A stretch of DNA of 30,129 bases from an uncultured Collinsella sp. (GTDB taxonomy: Bacteria > Actinomycetota > Coriobacteriia > Coriobacteriales > Coriobacteriaceae), in NCBI GenBank assembly GCA_902491395.1, contig CABUHO010000025.1:1-30129 (forward strand), read 5' to 3'. Shown here piece after piece: positions 15,043-22,337 of the stretch (the stretch's first letter is position 1; every line of letters begins with the position of its first letter). Both the position numbers and the translations under genes were made by a program. The notes below the pieces were generated by a model. It had not been told where the DNA came from and did not search any database. It saw only the letters and a list, made by a program, of their open reading frames with translations.

Positions 15043-15114
15043 GCCAGTGTGGCGCAACGGTAGCGCAACTGATTTGTAATCAGTGGGTTGCAGGTTCGAT
15101 TCCTGTCACTGGCT
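15043..15114 (+). tRNA. tRNA-Thr(UGU)
   Basis: Full cloverleaf: acceptor GCCAGTG/CACTGGC, D stem GCGC/GCGC, anticodon stem ACTGA/TCAGT with loop TTTGTAA (anticodon TGT), and T stem GCAGG/CCTGT. CCA is encoded directly after (15115-15117). Confidence 0.97.
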
Positions 15115-15128
15115 CCATGAGAGTTTCG

Positions 15129-15163
15129 GGCTCTGTTCCTTGTGGGACAGGGCCTGTTTCTTT
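15129..15163 (+). terminator. Intrinsic terminator after tRNA-Thr
   Basis: GGCTCTGTTCC (15129-15139) pairs with GGGACAGGGCC (15144-15154) with two wobbles, followed by TGTTTCTTT. Confidence 0.75.
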
Positions 15164-15230
15164 GTAGGTGGTGTGCCATCGGGTTGGCGCCCATCCCGTT
15201 TTTGGTTTGTCTCGTCCTCTAGTTTGTCTA

Positions 15231-15357
15231 AATCTGTAACACCAAGACCGATATTTGGCATCTAACTGTTACAGATTGAGATGAAACTTAGGGTGTTTTA
15301 GGAATATCTTGATCTGTAACATGTAGAAGCGGAATAGGCCTCTTGCTGTTACAGATC
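15231..15357. repeat. Two hairpins with ATCTGTAAC/GTTACAGAT arms
   Basis: The first pair is AATCTGTAAC (15231-15240) with GTTACAGATT (15268-15277); the second is GATCTGTAAC (15311-15320) with GTTACAGATC (15348-15357). Both loops are exactly 27 nt and the units are exactly 80 nt apart. The outermost pair changes from A-T to G-C, a compensatory change. Loop sequences differ. No gene is visible between 15164 and 15650. Confidence 0.8.
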
Positions 15358-15428
15358 GAGACAAGGGCGGGTGCGGACCTGGATGTCCTGCTCGAGCGTG
15401 GATTTCTGGACACGCGAGCGAAGAAAAT

Positions 15429-15457
15429 CTCCCGACCGGAGAACGAGCGTGGATAAT
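15429..15457. repeat. GAGCGTGGATAAT repeat, left copy
   Basis: A 29-base block from CTCCCG to GAGCGTGGATAAT recurs at 19480-19508 with three mismatches, on the far side of the sugar gene cluster. A partial copy, GAGCGTGGAT, also occurs at 15394-15403. Confidence 0.75.
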
Positions 15458-15513
15458 TAACTTGGATAGGGAGCTAAGGTAAACACCGATTGTCTATCGA
15501 CGGCTTTAGAAGC

Positions 15514-15548
15514 AACGACCCCGATTTCATTGTGGAATCGGGGTCGTT
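15514..15548. terminator. Terminator-like hairpin downstream of the PTS gene
   Basis: AACGACCCCGATT (15514-15526) and AATCGGGGTCGTT (15536-15548) form a perfect 13-bp stem. It lies about 100 nt past the end of the minus-strand sugar operon. The T-run is weak on both strands. Confidence 0.6.
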
Positions 15549-15649
15549 TGTGCCTCAGGAATCCGAATGGATTAATCGAGCTCCTAAGGGACTTCTTGGG
15601 TTCTTGCTAATGGTCTGCCGAGGATGTCCCCAATACAAACAGCGGGCAT

Positions 15650-17050
15650 CTACTCAATATAGCTGGGGTTCTTCTTGATGATCACGCGTGCAGCGATGAA
15701 GGAGACGACGATGGCGATGATGGCGACAACGCATGCCAGCACGAAGTTGCCCATGGACCCATCGGGAGCGATAAAGATGAGTGCCGAAAGAAGGCCGGGG
15801 CATGCTCCCGCAACATACTCTTTCAGAACAAAGATGCCTGCAGGGAGTCCAGCGCAGAGCGCGCCGATTGCCGTGCCGACAAGCAGGCGGGGACGCTCGA
15901 TGAGGCAACCGTAGAACGCGGGCTCGGTTACGCCACAGAGTGCGGTGACGGCAACCGTGGTGACCATACCCCTCTTCTCTTTGTTTCCCTTCATGGCAGT
16001 TGCCAGGGCGAGGCTCGTGCCGCCAATGCAGAGGTTCGAGATGAATCCAAAGATAATGGGTGCCCAACCGAGCTGCGCCAGGCTCGTAACTTCGATTGCG
16101 ATGTAAGCCTTATCGAGACCAAGCATGACGAAATAGGGGTTAAGGGCTGCCAGGATCGGAGTAGCGATAAATGCCACGTTGTCCATAAGCCACGTGACGG
16201 CATCGCTCAGCGCGTAGCCCATCATGCTGCCGGCGGGGCCGAGGACAATCAGCTCAACAGGCACGACGATGAACATGGTGAGCAGCGGCTTTAAGAACAG
16301 CTTGGTAACGTCGGGGATTATTTTCTGAAGACCGCGATCGACGAAGTACATGAACACGACGCCCAGTACGATTGGCACCACCGTGCTCGAGTAGTCATTC
16401 GTCGGGATGGGGATGCCAAGAAAGTCGAGACCCTCAGCACCGCTAATGGACGAGCTGATCATGATCGCGCCCAGCAATGCGCCCATGATGGGCTGCATCT
16501 TCATGACGGCTGCGAGCTGATAACCAAGATAAACGGGCAAGAAGCTAAACGAAGCGCTAAAGATCGCCAACAGGACCTGGGCGGTTCCGCTACCGGTGCT
16601 CAATCCGCAATAATTGACCAGGAGATTCTTGATCGAAAGAATGAGTCCGCCAACGATGAGCGCCGGGACGATGGGCATGAATACCTGTGCAGAGACGTTC
16701 CCGAATTTCTCAATCAAGCCCATGGCGGTGTTACCACTTTTAATGCCTTCTGCAAGGTCTTTGGCGGTTTGGGCATCGTCGGCAACCGTGCCACCGCCGA
16801 CCTCGATTCCCGCGAAGTCGAGGAAGTCGTTGTAAGCCTCGGTGACGTTGGGGCCGATGATCACCTGAAGCTGGCCACCGCTGACTACTGCCCCGAGCGC
16901 CTGATCGGCCGATTTGGCGAGCTGGAGATCGATGATCGAGGTGTCTCGTGCGTCGATACGAAGGCGCGTCGCACAATGAGTTACCGATGTAATGTTCTCT
17001 TTGCCGCCAACAGCCTTTAGGACTGTTTCGGACATTGCCTGATATTTCAT
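15650..17050 (-). CDS. PTS beta-glucoside-type transporter, EIIBC
   Basis: Membrane permease that takes up and phosphorylates a sugar, probably a beta-glucoside. It has 466 residues. The EIIB domain (~1-90) has the phosphorylated cysteine C26 in THCATRLR. The EIIC domain (~105-460) has about ten membrane segments and the GVTEPAFYG motif of the glucose/beta-glucoside superfamily. The EIIA domain found at the C-terminus of BglF/BglP is missing, and no EIIA gene is near, so phosphate must come from an EIIA elsewhere. AGGAGAAAG lies before the ATG, and only 9 nt separate it from the stop of the upstream glycosidase gene. Sugar identity is inferred. Confidence 0.88.
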   Translation of the reverse strand: MKYQAMSETVLKAVGGKENITSVTHCATRLRIDARDTSIIDLQLAKSADQALGAVVSGGQLQVIIGPNVTEAYNDFLDFAGIEVGGGTVADDAQTAKDLAEGIKSGNTAMGLIEKFGNVSAQVFMPIVPALIVGGLILSIKNLLVNYCGLSTGSGTAQVLLAIFSASFSFLPVYLGYQLAAVMKMQPIMGALLGAIMISSSISGAEGLDFLGIPIPTNDYSSTVVPIVLGVVFMYFVDRGLQKIIPDVTKLFLKPLLTMFIVVPVELIVLGPAGSMMGYALSDAVTWLMDNVAFIATPILAALNPYFVMLGLDKAYIAIEVTSLAQLGWAPIIFGFISNLCIGGTSLALATAMKGNKEKRGMVTTVAVTALCGVTEPAFYGCLIERPRLLVGTAIGALCAGLPAGIFVLKEYVAGACPGLLSALIFIAPDGSMGNFVLACVVAIIAIVVSFIAARVIIKKNPSYIE

Positions 17051-17059
17051 CTCTTTCTC

Positions 17060-18478
17060 CTAACCTTCCTGCTCCTGATACTTCGAGATAAGGTCTCGGT
17101 ACCAATACCAGCTCTTTTTGGGGGTGCGCTCCAGATTGTTCTCGAAGTCGATATGGACAAGTCCGTATCGTTTTTCATAGCCGTTGATCCAGCTATACAG
17201 ATCCATCGTCGACCAGAGGTAGTAGCCCTCAACGCGCGCGCCGTCGCGCTTGGCCCTCATCATGTGCTCGATGAACTGGCCCAGAAGCTCGATGCGGTCA
17301 TCATCGTGGACCATTCCGTCTGCGTCTGGTTGCTCATAGGCGCCATGTCCATTTTCCGTAATAAAGATGCGGGGCGCGTCATAGCGCTCGTGGACATCCA
17401 TGATGGTTGAATACATGCAACCTGGGAGTATTTCGCGGCCCCATTTATTGCGGGGAACATTGCTGTCGCGGGCGCTTTCAAACAAGGGCGCAATGCATTT
17501 TCCTTCGACCTTTTTGCTCGAACTGCCCTTATTGTTCGCCGAAACGGCAAGCTCTCCACCGTGCCAGTCGGTTACATACTCTCGGCAATACACGTTGAGT
17601 CCAATAAAATCGACTTTACCGTCTCTGAATTCTTCTACGTCATTTGGGGATCGATAGAGCGAGACGCCAAGTTTTTCAAGGATTTCGTCCATTTCTGGCG
17701 GCAGTTGACCCTGAAGCGCTGGTGCCAGAATCATGCGATTGGCGAAAAAGTCTGCGTATCGAAATACGTCATCAGGGTGCTCGGTTGCCGGGTCGAGTTC
17801 GACAACGCCGCCATCGTGGACGGCGCCGATGATGCCGTCGTAGCCCATTTGACGATATGTTCGGACTGCGAGTGCGCTTGCGCGCATCAGGTTGTACTGA
17901 AACTGCATGTACGACTGAACGTCGAGCGATCGATTGGGGGGATAGTTGCCCAACATGTTTACGCAGTAGCTGTAGAAATGCGGCTCGTTAACGGTAGCCC
18001 AGATTTTGACGCGGTCTCCAAAGCGCTCAAAGCAAATCTTGGCGTATTTGCAGAACCACTCTGCCATGTCGTTGTTCAGCCATCCGCCTTTGCAAGCAAG
18101 CGTGAATGGCAGATCGTAATGGAACAGCGTAACGTTGGGCTCTATGCCATTTTCGAGGCAGCAATCAATGACCCGATTATAAAAATCGATACCCTCTTCA
18201 TTCACTTCGCCGATACCCGTGGGGATGATTCGACTCCATGAAAGAGAGAAGCGATAGGTGTTTTGTCCGCCTTCTTTCATCATGCGGATATCTTCTTCAT
18301 AGCGATGGTAGAAGTCGCAAGATACATCACCGTCAACATGGTTGATGTTCTTATTGCTTGTGTGGCTAAAGAAATCCCACTCGCCAAGGCCTTTGCCGTC
18401 TTCGTTCCAGGCACCCTCGCACTGATAAGACGCCGTGGCGGAACCCCAGAGAAACGGCATGTTGTTCACGTTGCCCAT
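17060..18478 (-). CDS. GH1 6-phospho-beta-glycosidase
   Basis: Cytoplasmic family 1 glycosidase that hydrolyses the phosphorylated sugar brought in by the PTS. It has 472 residues. The acid/base is E165 in TVNEPH and the nucleophile E375 in ITENGHG. The phosphate-binding set of phospho-glycosidases is present (S429, K436, Y438 in YSWINGYEKRYG). W430 after that serine resembles LacG-type 6-phospho-beta-galactosidases; E. coli BglA/BglB-type enzymes have a smaller residue there by my recollection. ATG 18478 is preferred because AAGGGGA precedes it; ATGs 15-18 nt upstream lack a site. It is first in the operon with the EIIBC gene and divergent from rpiR. 6-phospho-beta-glucosidase is the usual name, but the galactoside form is possible. 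Confidence 0.87.
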   Translation of the reverse strand: MGNVNNMPFLWGSATASYQCEGAWNEDGKGLGEWDFFSHTSNKNINHVDGDVSCDFYHRYEEDIRMMKEGGQNTYRFSLSWSRIIPTGIGEVNEEGIDFYNRVIDCCLENGIEPNVTLFHYDLPFTLACKGGWLNNDMAEWFCKYAKICFERFGDRVKIWATVNEPHFYSYCVNMLGNYPPNRSLDVQSYMQFQYNLMRASALAVRTYRQMGYDGIIGAVHDGGVVELDPATEHPDDVFRYADFFANRMILAPALQGQLPPEMDEILEKLGVSLYRSPNDVEEFRDGKVDFIGLNVYCREYVTDWHGGELAVSANNKGSSSKKVEGKCIAPLFESARDSNVPRNKWGREILPGCMYSTIMDVHERYDAPRIFITENGHGAYEQPDADGMVHDDDRIELLGQFIEHMMRAKRDGARVEGYYLWSTMDLYSWINGYEKRYGLVHIDFENNLERTPKKSWYWYRDLISKYQEQEG

Positions 18479-18545
18479 GAATCCCCTTTCCATCATTCAA
18501 CACGGTGGATACGTGTGGCGGAATTACGATTAAGATGACGTCAAC

Positions 18546-18587
18546 TGATTTGAATCATAGGAGAACGACCAAAGCTGTTTGATTCAA
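18546..18587. promoter_or_regulatory. Candidate RpiR operator in the divergent promoter region
   Basis: TTGAATCA (18550-18557) and TGATTCAA (18580-18587) are inverted 8-mers 30 bp apart. Each is itself near-palindromic (TGATT-TG-AATCA and TTGA-T-TCAA). They lie in the 112-bp gap between the divergent glycosidase and rpiR genes, so one regulator could control both directions. Confidence 0.45.
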
Positions 18588-18590
18588 TAA

Positions 18591-19463
18591 ATGAACCATG
18601 ATTTCGAGGAGAGCGGAAAGAGGGATCACGTGAATATCAATGACTTCGACGTGCTCAATCGCATTAGCTCCATCATCAACAGCGAGTTTGGGTCAAACGA
18701 TGCCGCCATCGCTCGATATCTCATCGCTCACATTAGGCGTTCGAACGAAATCAATGTTGCCGCAATAACCCGCGATGCATTCGTGACCCGTTCCGCTGTT
18801 CGTCGTTTCTGCAATCGATTGGGCTACCAGTCTCTTAGCGATTTGAAAGAATCATTTACTCAATCAGTCTTTCCAAGCGACTTAAGCCATCGAGAGGAGG
18901 AATTTGGCTACGAGGAGTACAGGGCAGAGCTCGACGTTCGCATGATCGAGATGTTCGCTGAGGTTGAAAGCGGCGTGTCCGATATCGCTATTAAGCACCT
19001 TGCCGACGAAATTGATGGCCATAAAAACGTTGAAATCTGGTGCACCAATAATGTGAGCGCCAATCTCGTACGATTTCAGCAGGAAATGTTTTATGCGGGC
19101 AAGATAGTTCGCATAGTTGCTGGGGCTAACGTCGCGGAATTGAAAAACATGGGAGACGCTTCGCAGTCATTGATAATTCTCGTATCGGTCTCCGGGCTAT
19201 TTGCGTCACAGGCGCGTGAGTATCTTGATTGCCGTTCGGGCAGGAAGATTCTAATTACTGCGTTTAGCAACGATGACAAATCGAGGTCTTTTGACCGTGT
19301 ATATCGTCTTGGTAATGCGGGAAACGGAATTGACCGGCTCGGCGTTTATTCGAAATATGCCATGACTTATTTCTTCGACTTGCTATCGTCGTGTTACTTG
19401 AGTCGCTACCCCTGCACCAAGGGTGAGCCGCTCTATGGGTCTACTTTGGCCTGGCCCGAGTAG
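18591..19463 (+). CDS. RpiR-family transcriptional regulator (HTH plus SIS domain)
   Basis: Probable sugar-phosphate-responsive regulator of the divergent sugar operon, 290 residues from ATG 18591. The N-terminal HTH (~30-90) contains NDAAIARYLIAHI and VTRSAVRRFCNRLGYQSLSDLK. The C-terminal SIS domain (~140-270) has an incomplete-looking sugar-phosphate loop (LIILVSVSGLF). ATG 18591 has no clear ribosome site; GTG 18630 is in frame with AAGAGGGA just upstream and may be the true start, giving 277 residues. AT content is higher than in the flanking housekeeping genes. The effector is unknown. Confidence 0.82.
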   Translation: MNHDFEESGKRDHVNINDFDVLNRISSIINSEFGSNDAAIARYLIAHIRRSNEINVAAITRDAFVTRSAVRRFCNRLGYQSLSDLKESFTQSVFPSDLSHREEEFGYEEYRAELDVRMIEMFAEVESGVSDIAIKHLADEIDGHKNVEIWCTNNVSANLVRFQQEMFYAGKIVRIVAGANVAELKNMGDASQSLIILVSVSGLFASQAREYLDCRSGRKILITAFSNDDKSRSFDRVYRLGNAGNGIDRLGVYSKYAMTYFFDLLSSCYLSRYPCTKGEPLYGSTLAWPE

Positions 19464-19479
19464 TTGCGGCTCTATAGTT

Positions 19480-19559
19480 CTCCCGCCTGGAGAATGAGCG
19501 TGGATAATCTGCCACTTTGGCCTTAGAGCCGTGCTAAGAGCGGGAGATTATCCACGCTC
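19480..19559. repeat. GAGCGTGGATAAT repeat, right copy, with inverted partner
   Basis: 19480-19508 repeats the block at 15429-15457. GAGCGTGGATAATCT (19496-19510) is also perfectly complementary to AGATTATCCACGCTC (19545-19559), giving a 15-bp stem with a 34-nt loop starting 32 nt after the rpiR stop. It may end the rpiR transcript, though no clear T-run follows. Positions 19560-19770 show no recognisable gene. Confidence 0.75.
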
Positions 19560-19774
19560 GATCGCGCCGGGGAAGCCCGATCGCGACCTATGTAATAGTG
19601 CAAGAGGGCCGTTATCGAAGGTCGATGCTGTAGGCGTACTCCACCGTGCCAAAGTGTTCCCTCGGGAAATGTCACCAGTGCAGCAAAATCCACCGTCCTT
19701 CATATCCAAACTCAACAAAACCGCAGTTCGAAGGTATATAGATACGCCCGGCACCGTGTATCTAGAGGTTTTCG

Positions 19775-19804
19775 TTGACAGCCCCCAAGGTTGCATCGTA
19801 TTAT
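19775..19804 (+). promoter_or_regulatory. Consensus promoter of the tRNA-tuf cluster
   Basis: A perfect -35 box TTGACA (19775-19780) and -10 box TATTAT (19799-19804) are separated by 18 bp. The start would fall near 19811, about 55 nt before tRNA-Tyr. The block GAGGTTTTCGTTGACAGC is repeated at the rpmG promoter. Confidence 0.85.
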
Positions 19805-19866
19805 CTTTTTCGTTCGCGGGGGCGGCGGTCCAAAAGACCAAAGAACCTGCGGATACTTGAACGATT

Positions 19867-19948
19867 GGGAGTTTGCCCGAGTGGTTAATGGGGACGGGCT
19901 GTAAACCCGTTGGCTCTGCCTACATAGGTTCGAATCCTATAGCTCCCA
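19867..19948 (+). tRNA. tRNA-Tyr(GUA)
   Basis: Acceptor GGGAGTT/AGCTCCC, anticodon loop CTGTAAA (anticodon GTA), long variable arm typical of tRNA-Tyr, and T arm ATAGG/CCTAT. CCA is not encoded (ACCC follows), unlike the other tRNAs here. Confidence 0.95.
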
Positions 19949-19958
19949 CCCGTCAAGT

Positions 19959-20031
19959 GCCTGTATAGCTCAGTCGGTAGAGCACTTCGTTGGTAACGAA
20001 GAGGTCACCAGTTCAAGTCTGGTTGCAGGCT
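19959..20031 (+). tRNA. tRNA-Thr(GGU)
   Basis: Acceptor GCCTGTA/TGCAGGC, anticodon stem CTTCG/CGAAG with loop TTGGTAA (anticodon GGT), and T stem CCAGT/CTGGT region. CCA is encoded at 20032-20034. Confidence 0.95.
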
Positions 20032-20037
20032 CCATCC

Positions 20038-20111
20038 GGCGGTGTAGCTCAGTTGGTTAGAGCACACGGTTCATACCCGTGGCGTCACTGGTTCGAATCC
20101 AGTCACCGCTA
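20038..20111 (+). tRNA. tRNA-Met(CAU), elongator type
   Basis: Acceptor GGCGGTG/CACCGCT, anticodon stem CACGG/CCGTG with loop TTCATAC (anticodon CAT), and CCA encoded at 20112-20114. The stem lacks the three G-C pairs of initiator tRNA, and the first pair is G-U rather than a C-A mismatch, so it is read as elongator. Confidence 0.93.
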
Positions 20112-20125
20112 CCATAGGTAACACG

Positions 20126-20156
20126 GTGGCTTCTCAATAGTATGTTGAGAGGCCAC
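20126..20156 (+). other. Hairpin between tRNA-Met and tuf
   Basis: GTGGCTTCTCAA (20126-20137) pairs with TTGAGAGGCCAC (20145-20156) with one wobble. No T-run follows. It may mark RNA processing between the tRNA part and the tuf mRNA, or limit readthrough. Confidence 0.55.
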
Positions 20157-20210
20157 TATGGTATAAAGGCAAAGTCCCGTCCGGGGACGACCTGTTTAGA
20201 GGAGGGCTTT

Positions 20211-21401
20211 ATGGCCAAAGAGAAGTTTGAGCGCACTAAGCCGCATGTTAACATCGGCACCATTGGTCACGTCGACCACGGCAAGACCACGCTGACCGCT
20301 GCCATCACCAAGGTTCTCTCCGAGACCGAGGGCTGCAAGGCTGACTTCACTGCGTTCGAGAACATCGACAAGGCTCCCGAGGAGCGCGAGCGCGGCATTA
20401 CGATCTCCGTCTCCCACGTCGAGTACGAGACTGCTGCCCGTCACTACGCTCACGTTGACTGCCCGGGCCACGCTGACTACATCAAGAACATGATCACCGG
20501 TGCTGCTCAGATGGACGGCGCTATCCTGGTCATCGCCGCTACCGACGGCCCCATGGCTCAGACCCGCGAGCACATCCTGCTCGCCCGTCAGGTTGGCGTT
20601 CCCTACATCGTCGTCTTCCTGAACAAGTGCGACATGGTCGACGATGACGAGCTCATCGACCTCGTCGAGATGGAGACCCGTGAGCTCCTCTCCGAGTACG
20701 ATTTCCCCGGCGACGACATCCCCGTCATCCGTGGTTCCGCTCTGGGCGCTCTCGAGGGCGACGCCAAGTGGATGGACGCCATTCGCGAGCTCATGAACGC
20801 TGTCGACGAGTACATCCCGACGCCTGCTCGTAACAACGACCTCCCGTTCCTGATGGCCGTTGAGGACGTTATGACCATCTCCGGCCGTGGTACCGTTGCT
20901 ACCGGTCGTGTCGAGCGCGGTGAGCTCAAGCTCAACGAGCCCGTCGAGATCGTCGGCATCAAGGATACCCAGAACACCGTCGTTACCGGTATCGAGATGT
21001 TCCGTAAGTCCATGGACTTCTGCGAGGCTGGCGACAACGTCGGTCTGCTGCTCCGCGGCATCAAGCGCGAGGACATCGAGCGCGGCCAGGTTCTCTGCAA
21101 GCCCGGTTCGGTTACCCCGCACACCAAGTTCACCGGTGAGATTTACGTTCTGACCAAGGAGGAGGGCGGCCGTCACACCCCGTTCTTCGATGGTTATCGT
21201 CCTCAGTTCTACTTCCGTACCACCGACGTTACCGGTACGGTCAAGCTCCCCGAGGGCACCGAGATGGCTATGCCTGGTGACCACATCACCATCGAGGGCG
21301 ACCTCATCCACCCGATCGCCATGGAGGAGGGCCTGCGCTTCGCTATCCGCGAGGGCGGCCACACCGTCGGTTCGGGCATCGTCTCCACGATCATTGAGTA
21401 A
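20211..21401 (+). CDS. tuf: Elongation factor Tu
   Basis: GTPase that brings aminoacyl-tRNA to the ribosome. It has 396 residues, standard length. G1 GHVDHGKT starts at residue 19; DCPGHADY (G3), NKCD (G4) and a GSAL segment (G5) follow, then domains II and III. The RGITISVSHVEYET switch region is normal. ATG 20211 has GAGGAGGG about 6 nt upstream; an in-frame ATG at 20142 falls inside the leader hairpin. It lies downstream of three tRNAs under a consensus promoter and ends in a strong terminator. Codon use is highly biased, as expected. Confidence 0.98.
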   Translation: MAKEKFERTKPHVNIGTIGHVDHGKTTLTAAITKVLSETEGCKADFTAFENIDKAPEERERGITISVSHVEYETAARHYAHVDCPGHADYIKNMITGAAQMDGAILVIAATDGPMAQTREHILLARQVGVPYIVVFLNKCDMVDDDELIDLVEMETRELLSEYDFPGDDIPVIRGSALGALEGDAKWMDAIRELMNAVDEYIPTPARNNDLPFLMAVEDVMTISGRGTVATGRVERGELKLNEPVEIVGIKDTQNTVVTGIEMFRKSMDFCEAGDNVGLLLRGIKREDIERGQVLCKPGSVTPHTKFTGEIYVLTKEEGGRHTPFFDGYRPQFYFRTTDVTGTVKLPEGTEMAMPGDHITIEGDLIHPIAMEEGLRFAIREGGHTVGSGIVSTIIE

Positions 21402-21428
21402 ATTAGCTCTTTGATATAGCTGACTTAG

Positions 21429-21464
21429 AGAACCCGGCACTTATATGGGTGCCGGGTTCTTTTC
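21429..21464 (+). terminator. Intrinsic terminator after tuf
   Basis: AGAACCCGGCAC and GTGCCGGGTTCT form a perfect 12-bp stem followed by TTTCT. Confidence 0.9.
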
Positions 21465-21605
21465 TGCAATGGATGTTGAGCCGTTGCTGGTGTCGAGAGG
21501 ATCGATAATGGTCCTGGATGCACCGTCGATTAGCTCTCGATGGCTTCATTGATGTGTTCCAAATATGAATGGATCCACCGAGAACCAATTGACTCGAGGT
21601 TTTCA

Positions 21606-21635
21606 TTGACAGCACTTACGTGGAGCTGATAAAGT
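21606..21635 (+). promoter_or_regulatory. Promoter of the rpmG-tRNA-Trp-secE-nusG unit
   Basis: TTGACA (21606-21611) and TAAAGT (21630-21635) are 18 bp apart. The upstream context GAGGTTTTCATTGACAGC (21596-21613) matches the tRNA-tuf promoter in 17 of 18 bases. Positions 21465-21595 hold no gene. Confidence 0.75.
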
Positions 21636-21680
21636 AACAACTCGTGCCCGTACGGGGCGGAAATGAAAGGTTCAGGATAC

Positions 21681-21830
21681 ATGCGTACTCTAGTTACTCT
21701 TGCGTGCACTGAGTGCAAGCGCCGCAACTATACGACCACCAAGAACAAGTCGACCATGCCTGATCGTATGGAGATCAAGAAGTATTGCCCCTGGTGCCGT
21801 CACCACACGCTGCACAAAGAGACTCGCTAG
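21681..21830 (+). CDS. rpmG: 50S ribosomal protein L33
   Basis: A 49-residue ribosomal protein of the large subunit. It is the zinc-binding (C+) form, with C9-x-x-C12 (CTEC) and C36-x-x-C39 (CPWC). The sequence MRTLVTLACTECKRRNYTTTKN is typical. AGGA lies just before the ATG. It is followed by tRNA-Trp and secE-nusG, the usual order in this part of many genomes. Confidence 0.95.
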   Translation: MRTLVTLACTECKRRNYTTTKNKSTMPDRMEIKKYCPWCRHHTLHKETR

Positions 21831-21843
21831 TCTCTAGTCACAT

Positions 21844-21916
21844 ACGCCAGTAGTTCAATTGGTAGAGCATCGGTCTCCAAAACCGAGTGTTGAGGGTTCG
21901 AGTCCTTCCTGGCGTG
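21844..21916 (+). tRNA. tRNA-Trp(CCA)
   Basis: Acceptor ACGCCAG/CTGGCGT, anticodon loop CTCCAAA (anticodon CCA), discriminator G, and CCA encoded at 21917-21919. It lies between rpmG and secE. Confidence 0.96.
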
Positions 21917-21928
21917 CCAGTCATTATT

Positions 21929-21959
21929 CCGTAAGCTCCCACTTGGGGGCTTACGGTTT
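21929..21959 (+). terminator. Partial terminator between tRNA-Trp and secE
   Basis: CCGTAAGCTCCC and GGGGGCTTACGG (one wobble) enclose ACTT and are followed by TTTACT. Only about 36 nt remain to the secE start, so it probably lets part of the transcription through, lowering secE-nusG relative to rpmG. Confidence 0.6.
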
Positions 21960-21995
21960 ACTCATGTATAAGCGCATTGCGCGGAGGTAACCCAA

Positions 21996-22334
21996 ATGGC
22001 CAACAAGAAGAACAAGAAGAAGGCACAGCAGCAGGCGCCTGCCAACAACGCTGCCGCCAACTCCAAGGTTGAGGCCAAGAAGGCCGTTGCCAAGAAGAAC
22101 GAGAAGGCTGCGAAGTCCAAGAAGAACGAGAAGCCTGGTTTCTTCGCCCGCACCAAGAAGTATTTCGCTTCGGTCAAGTCCGAGATGAAGCGTGTCACGT
22201 GGCCCGATAAGAAGGAGCTCGTGAACTACTCGGTCGTCGTTTGCGCTTCTCTGATCGTCGTCGGCGTCGTCATCGCTCTGCTCGATGCTGGCTTTGGCGA
22301 GGCTCTTGCTCTGTTCTCTGGATTGAGGGGCTAA
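21996..22334 (+). CDS. secE: Preprotein translocase subunit SecE
   Basis: Small membrane subunit of the SecYEG channel, 112 residues. The first ~45 residues are a long Lys/Ala-rich extension, then the conserved FFARTKKYFASVKSEMKRVTWP amphipathic helix (~49-70) and one membrane segment (VVVCASLIVVGVVIALLDAGF). GGAGGT is spaced before the ATG. nusG starts 3 nt after the stop. Confidence 0.95.
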   Translation: MANKKNKKKAQQQAPANNAAANSKVEAKKAVAKKNEKAAKSKKNEKPGFFARTKKYFASVKSEMKRVTWPDKKELVNYSVVVCASLIVVGVVIALLDAGFGEALALFSGLRG

Positions 22335-22337
22335 ACC

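Noticed and set aside
14858..15117. Prophage or integrative element at tRNA-Thr
   Set aside because: No integrase, phage or conjugation gene is present. Only a tRNA fragment and repeats remain, so it is kept as an observation rather than called an element.
15231..15357. Possible small CRISPR array
   Set aside because: There are only two units, each an internal inverted repeat pair with a 27-nt loop, not direct repeats with spacers, and no cas genes are near.
15490..15678. Small + strand frame after the GAGCGTGGATAAT repeat
   Set aside because: It covers a terminator-like hairpin and runs into the end of the PTS gene; no ribosome site or recognisable protein.
19531..19860. Overlapping + and - frames of ~100 codons ahead of the tRNA cluster
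   Set aside because: They contain the inverted repeat and the consensus promoter, have no ribosome site and no family resemblance.
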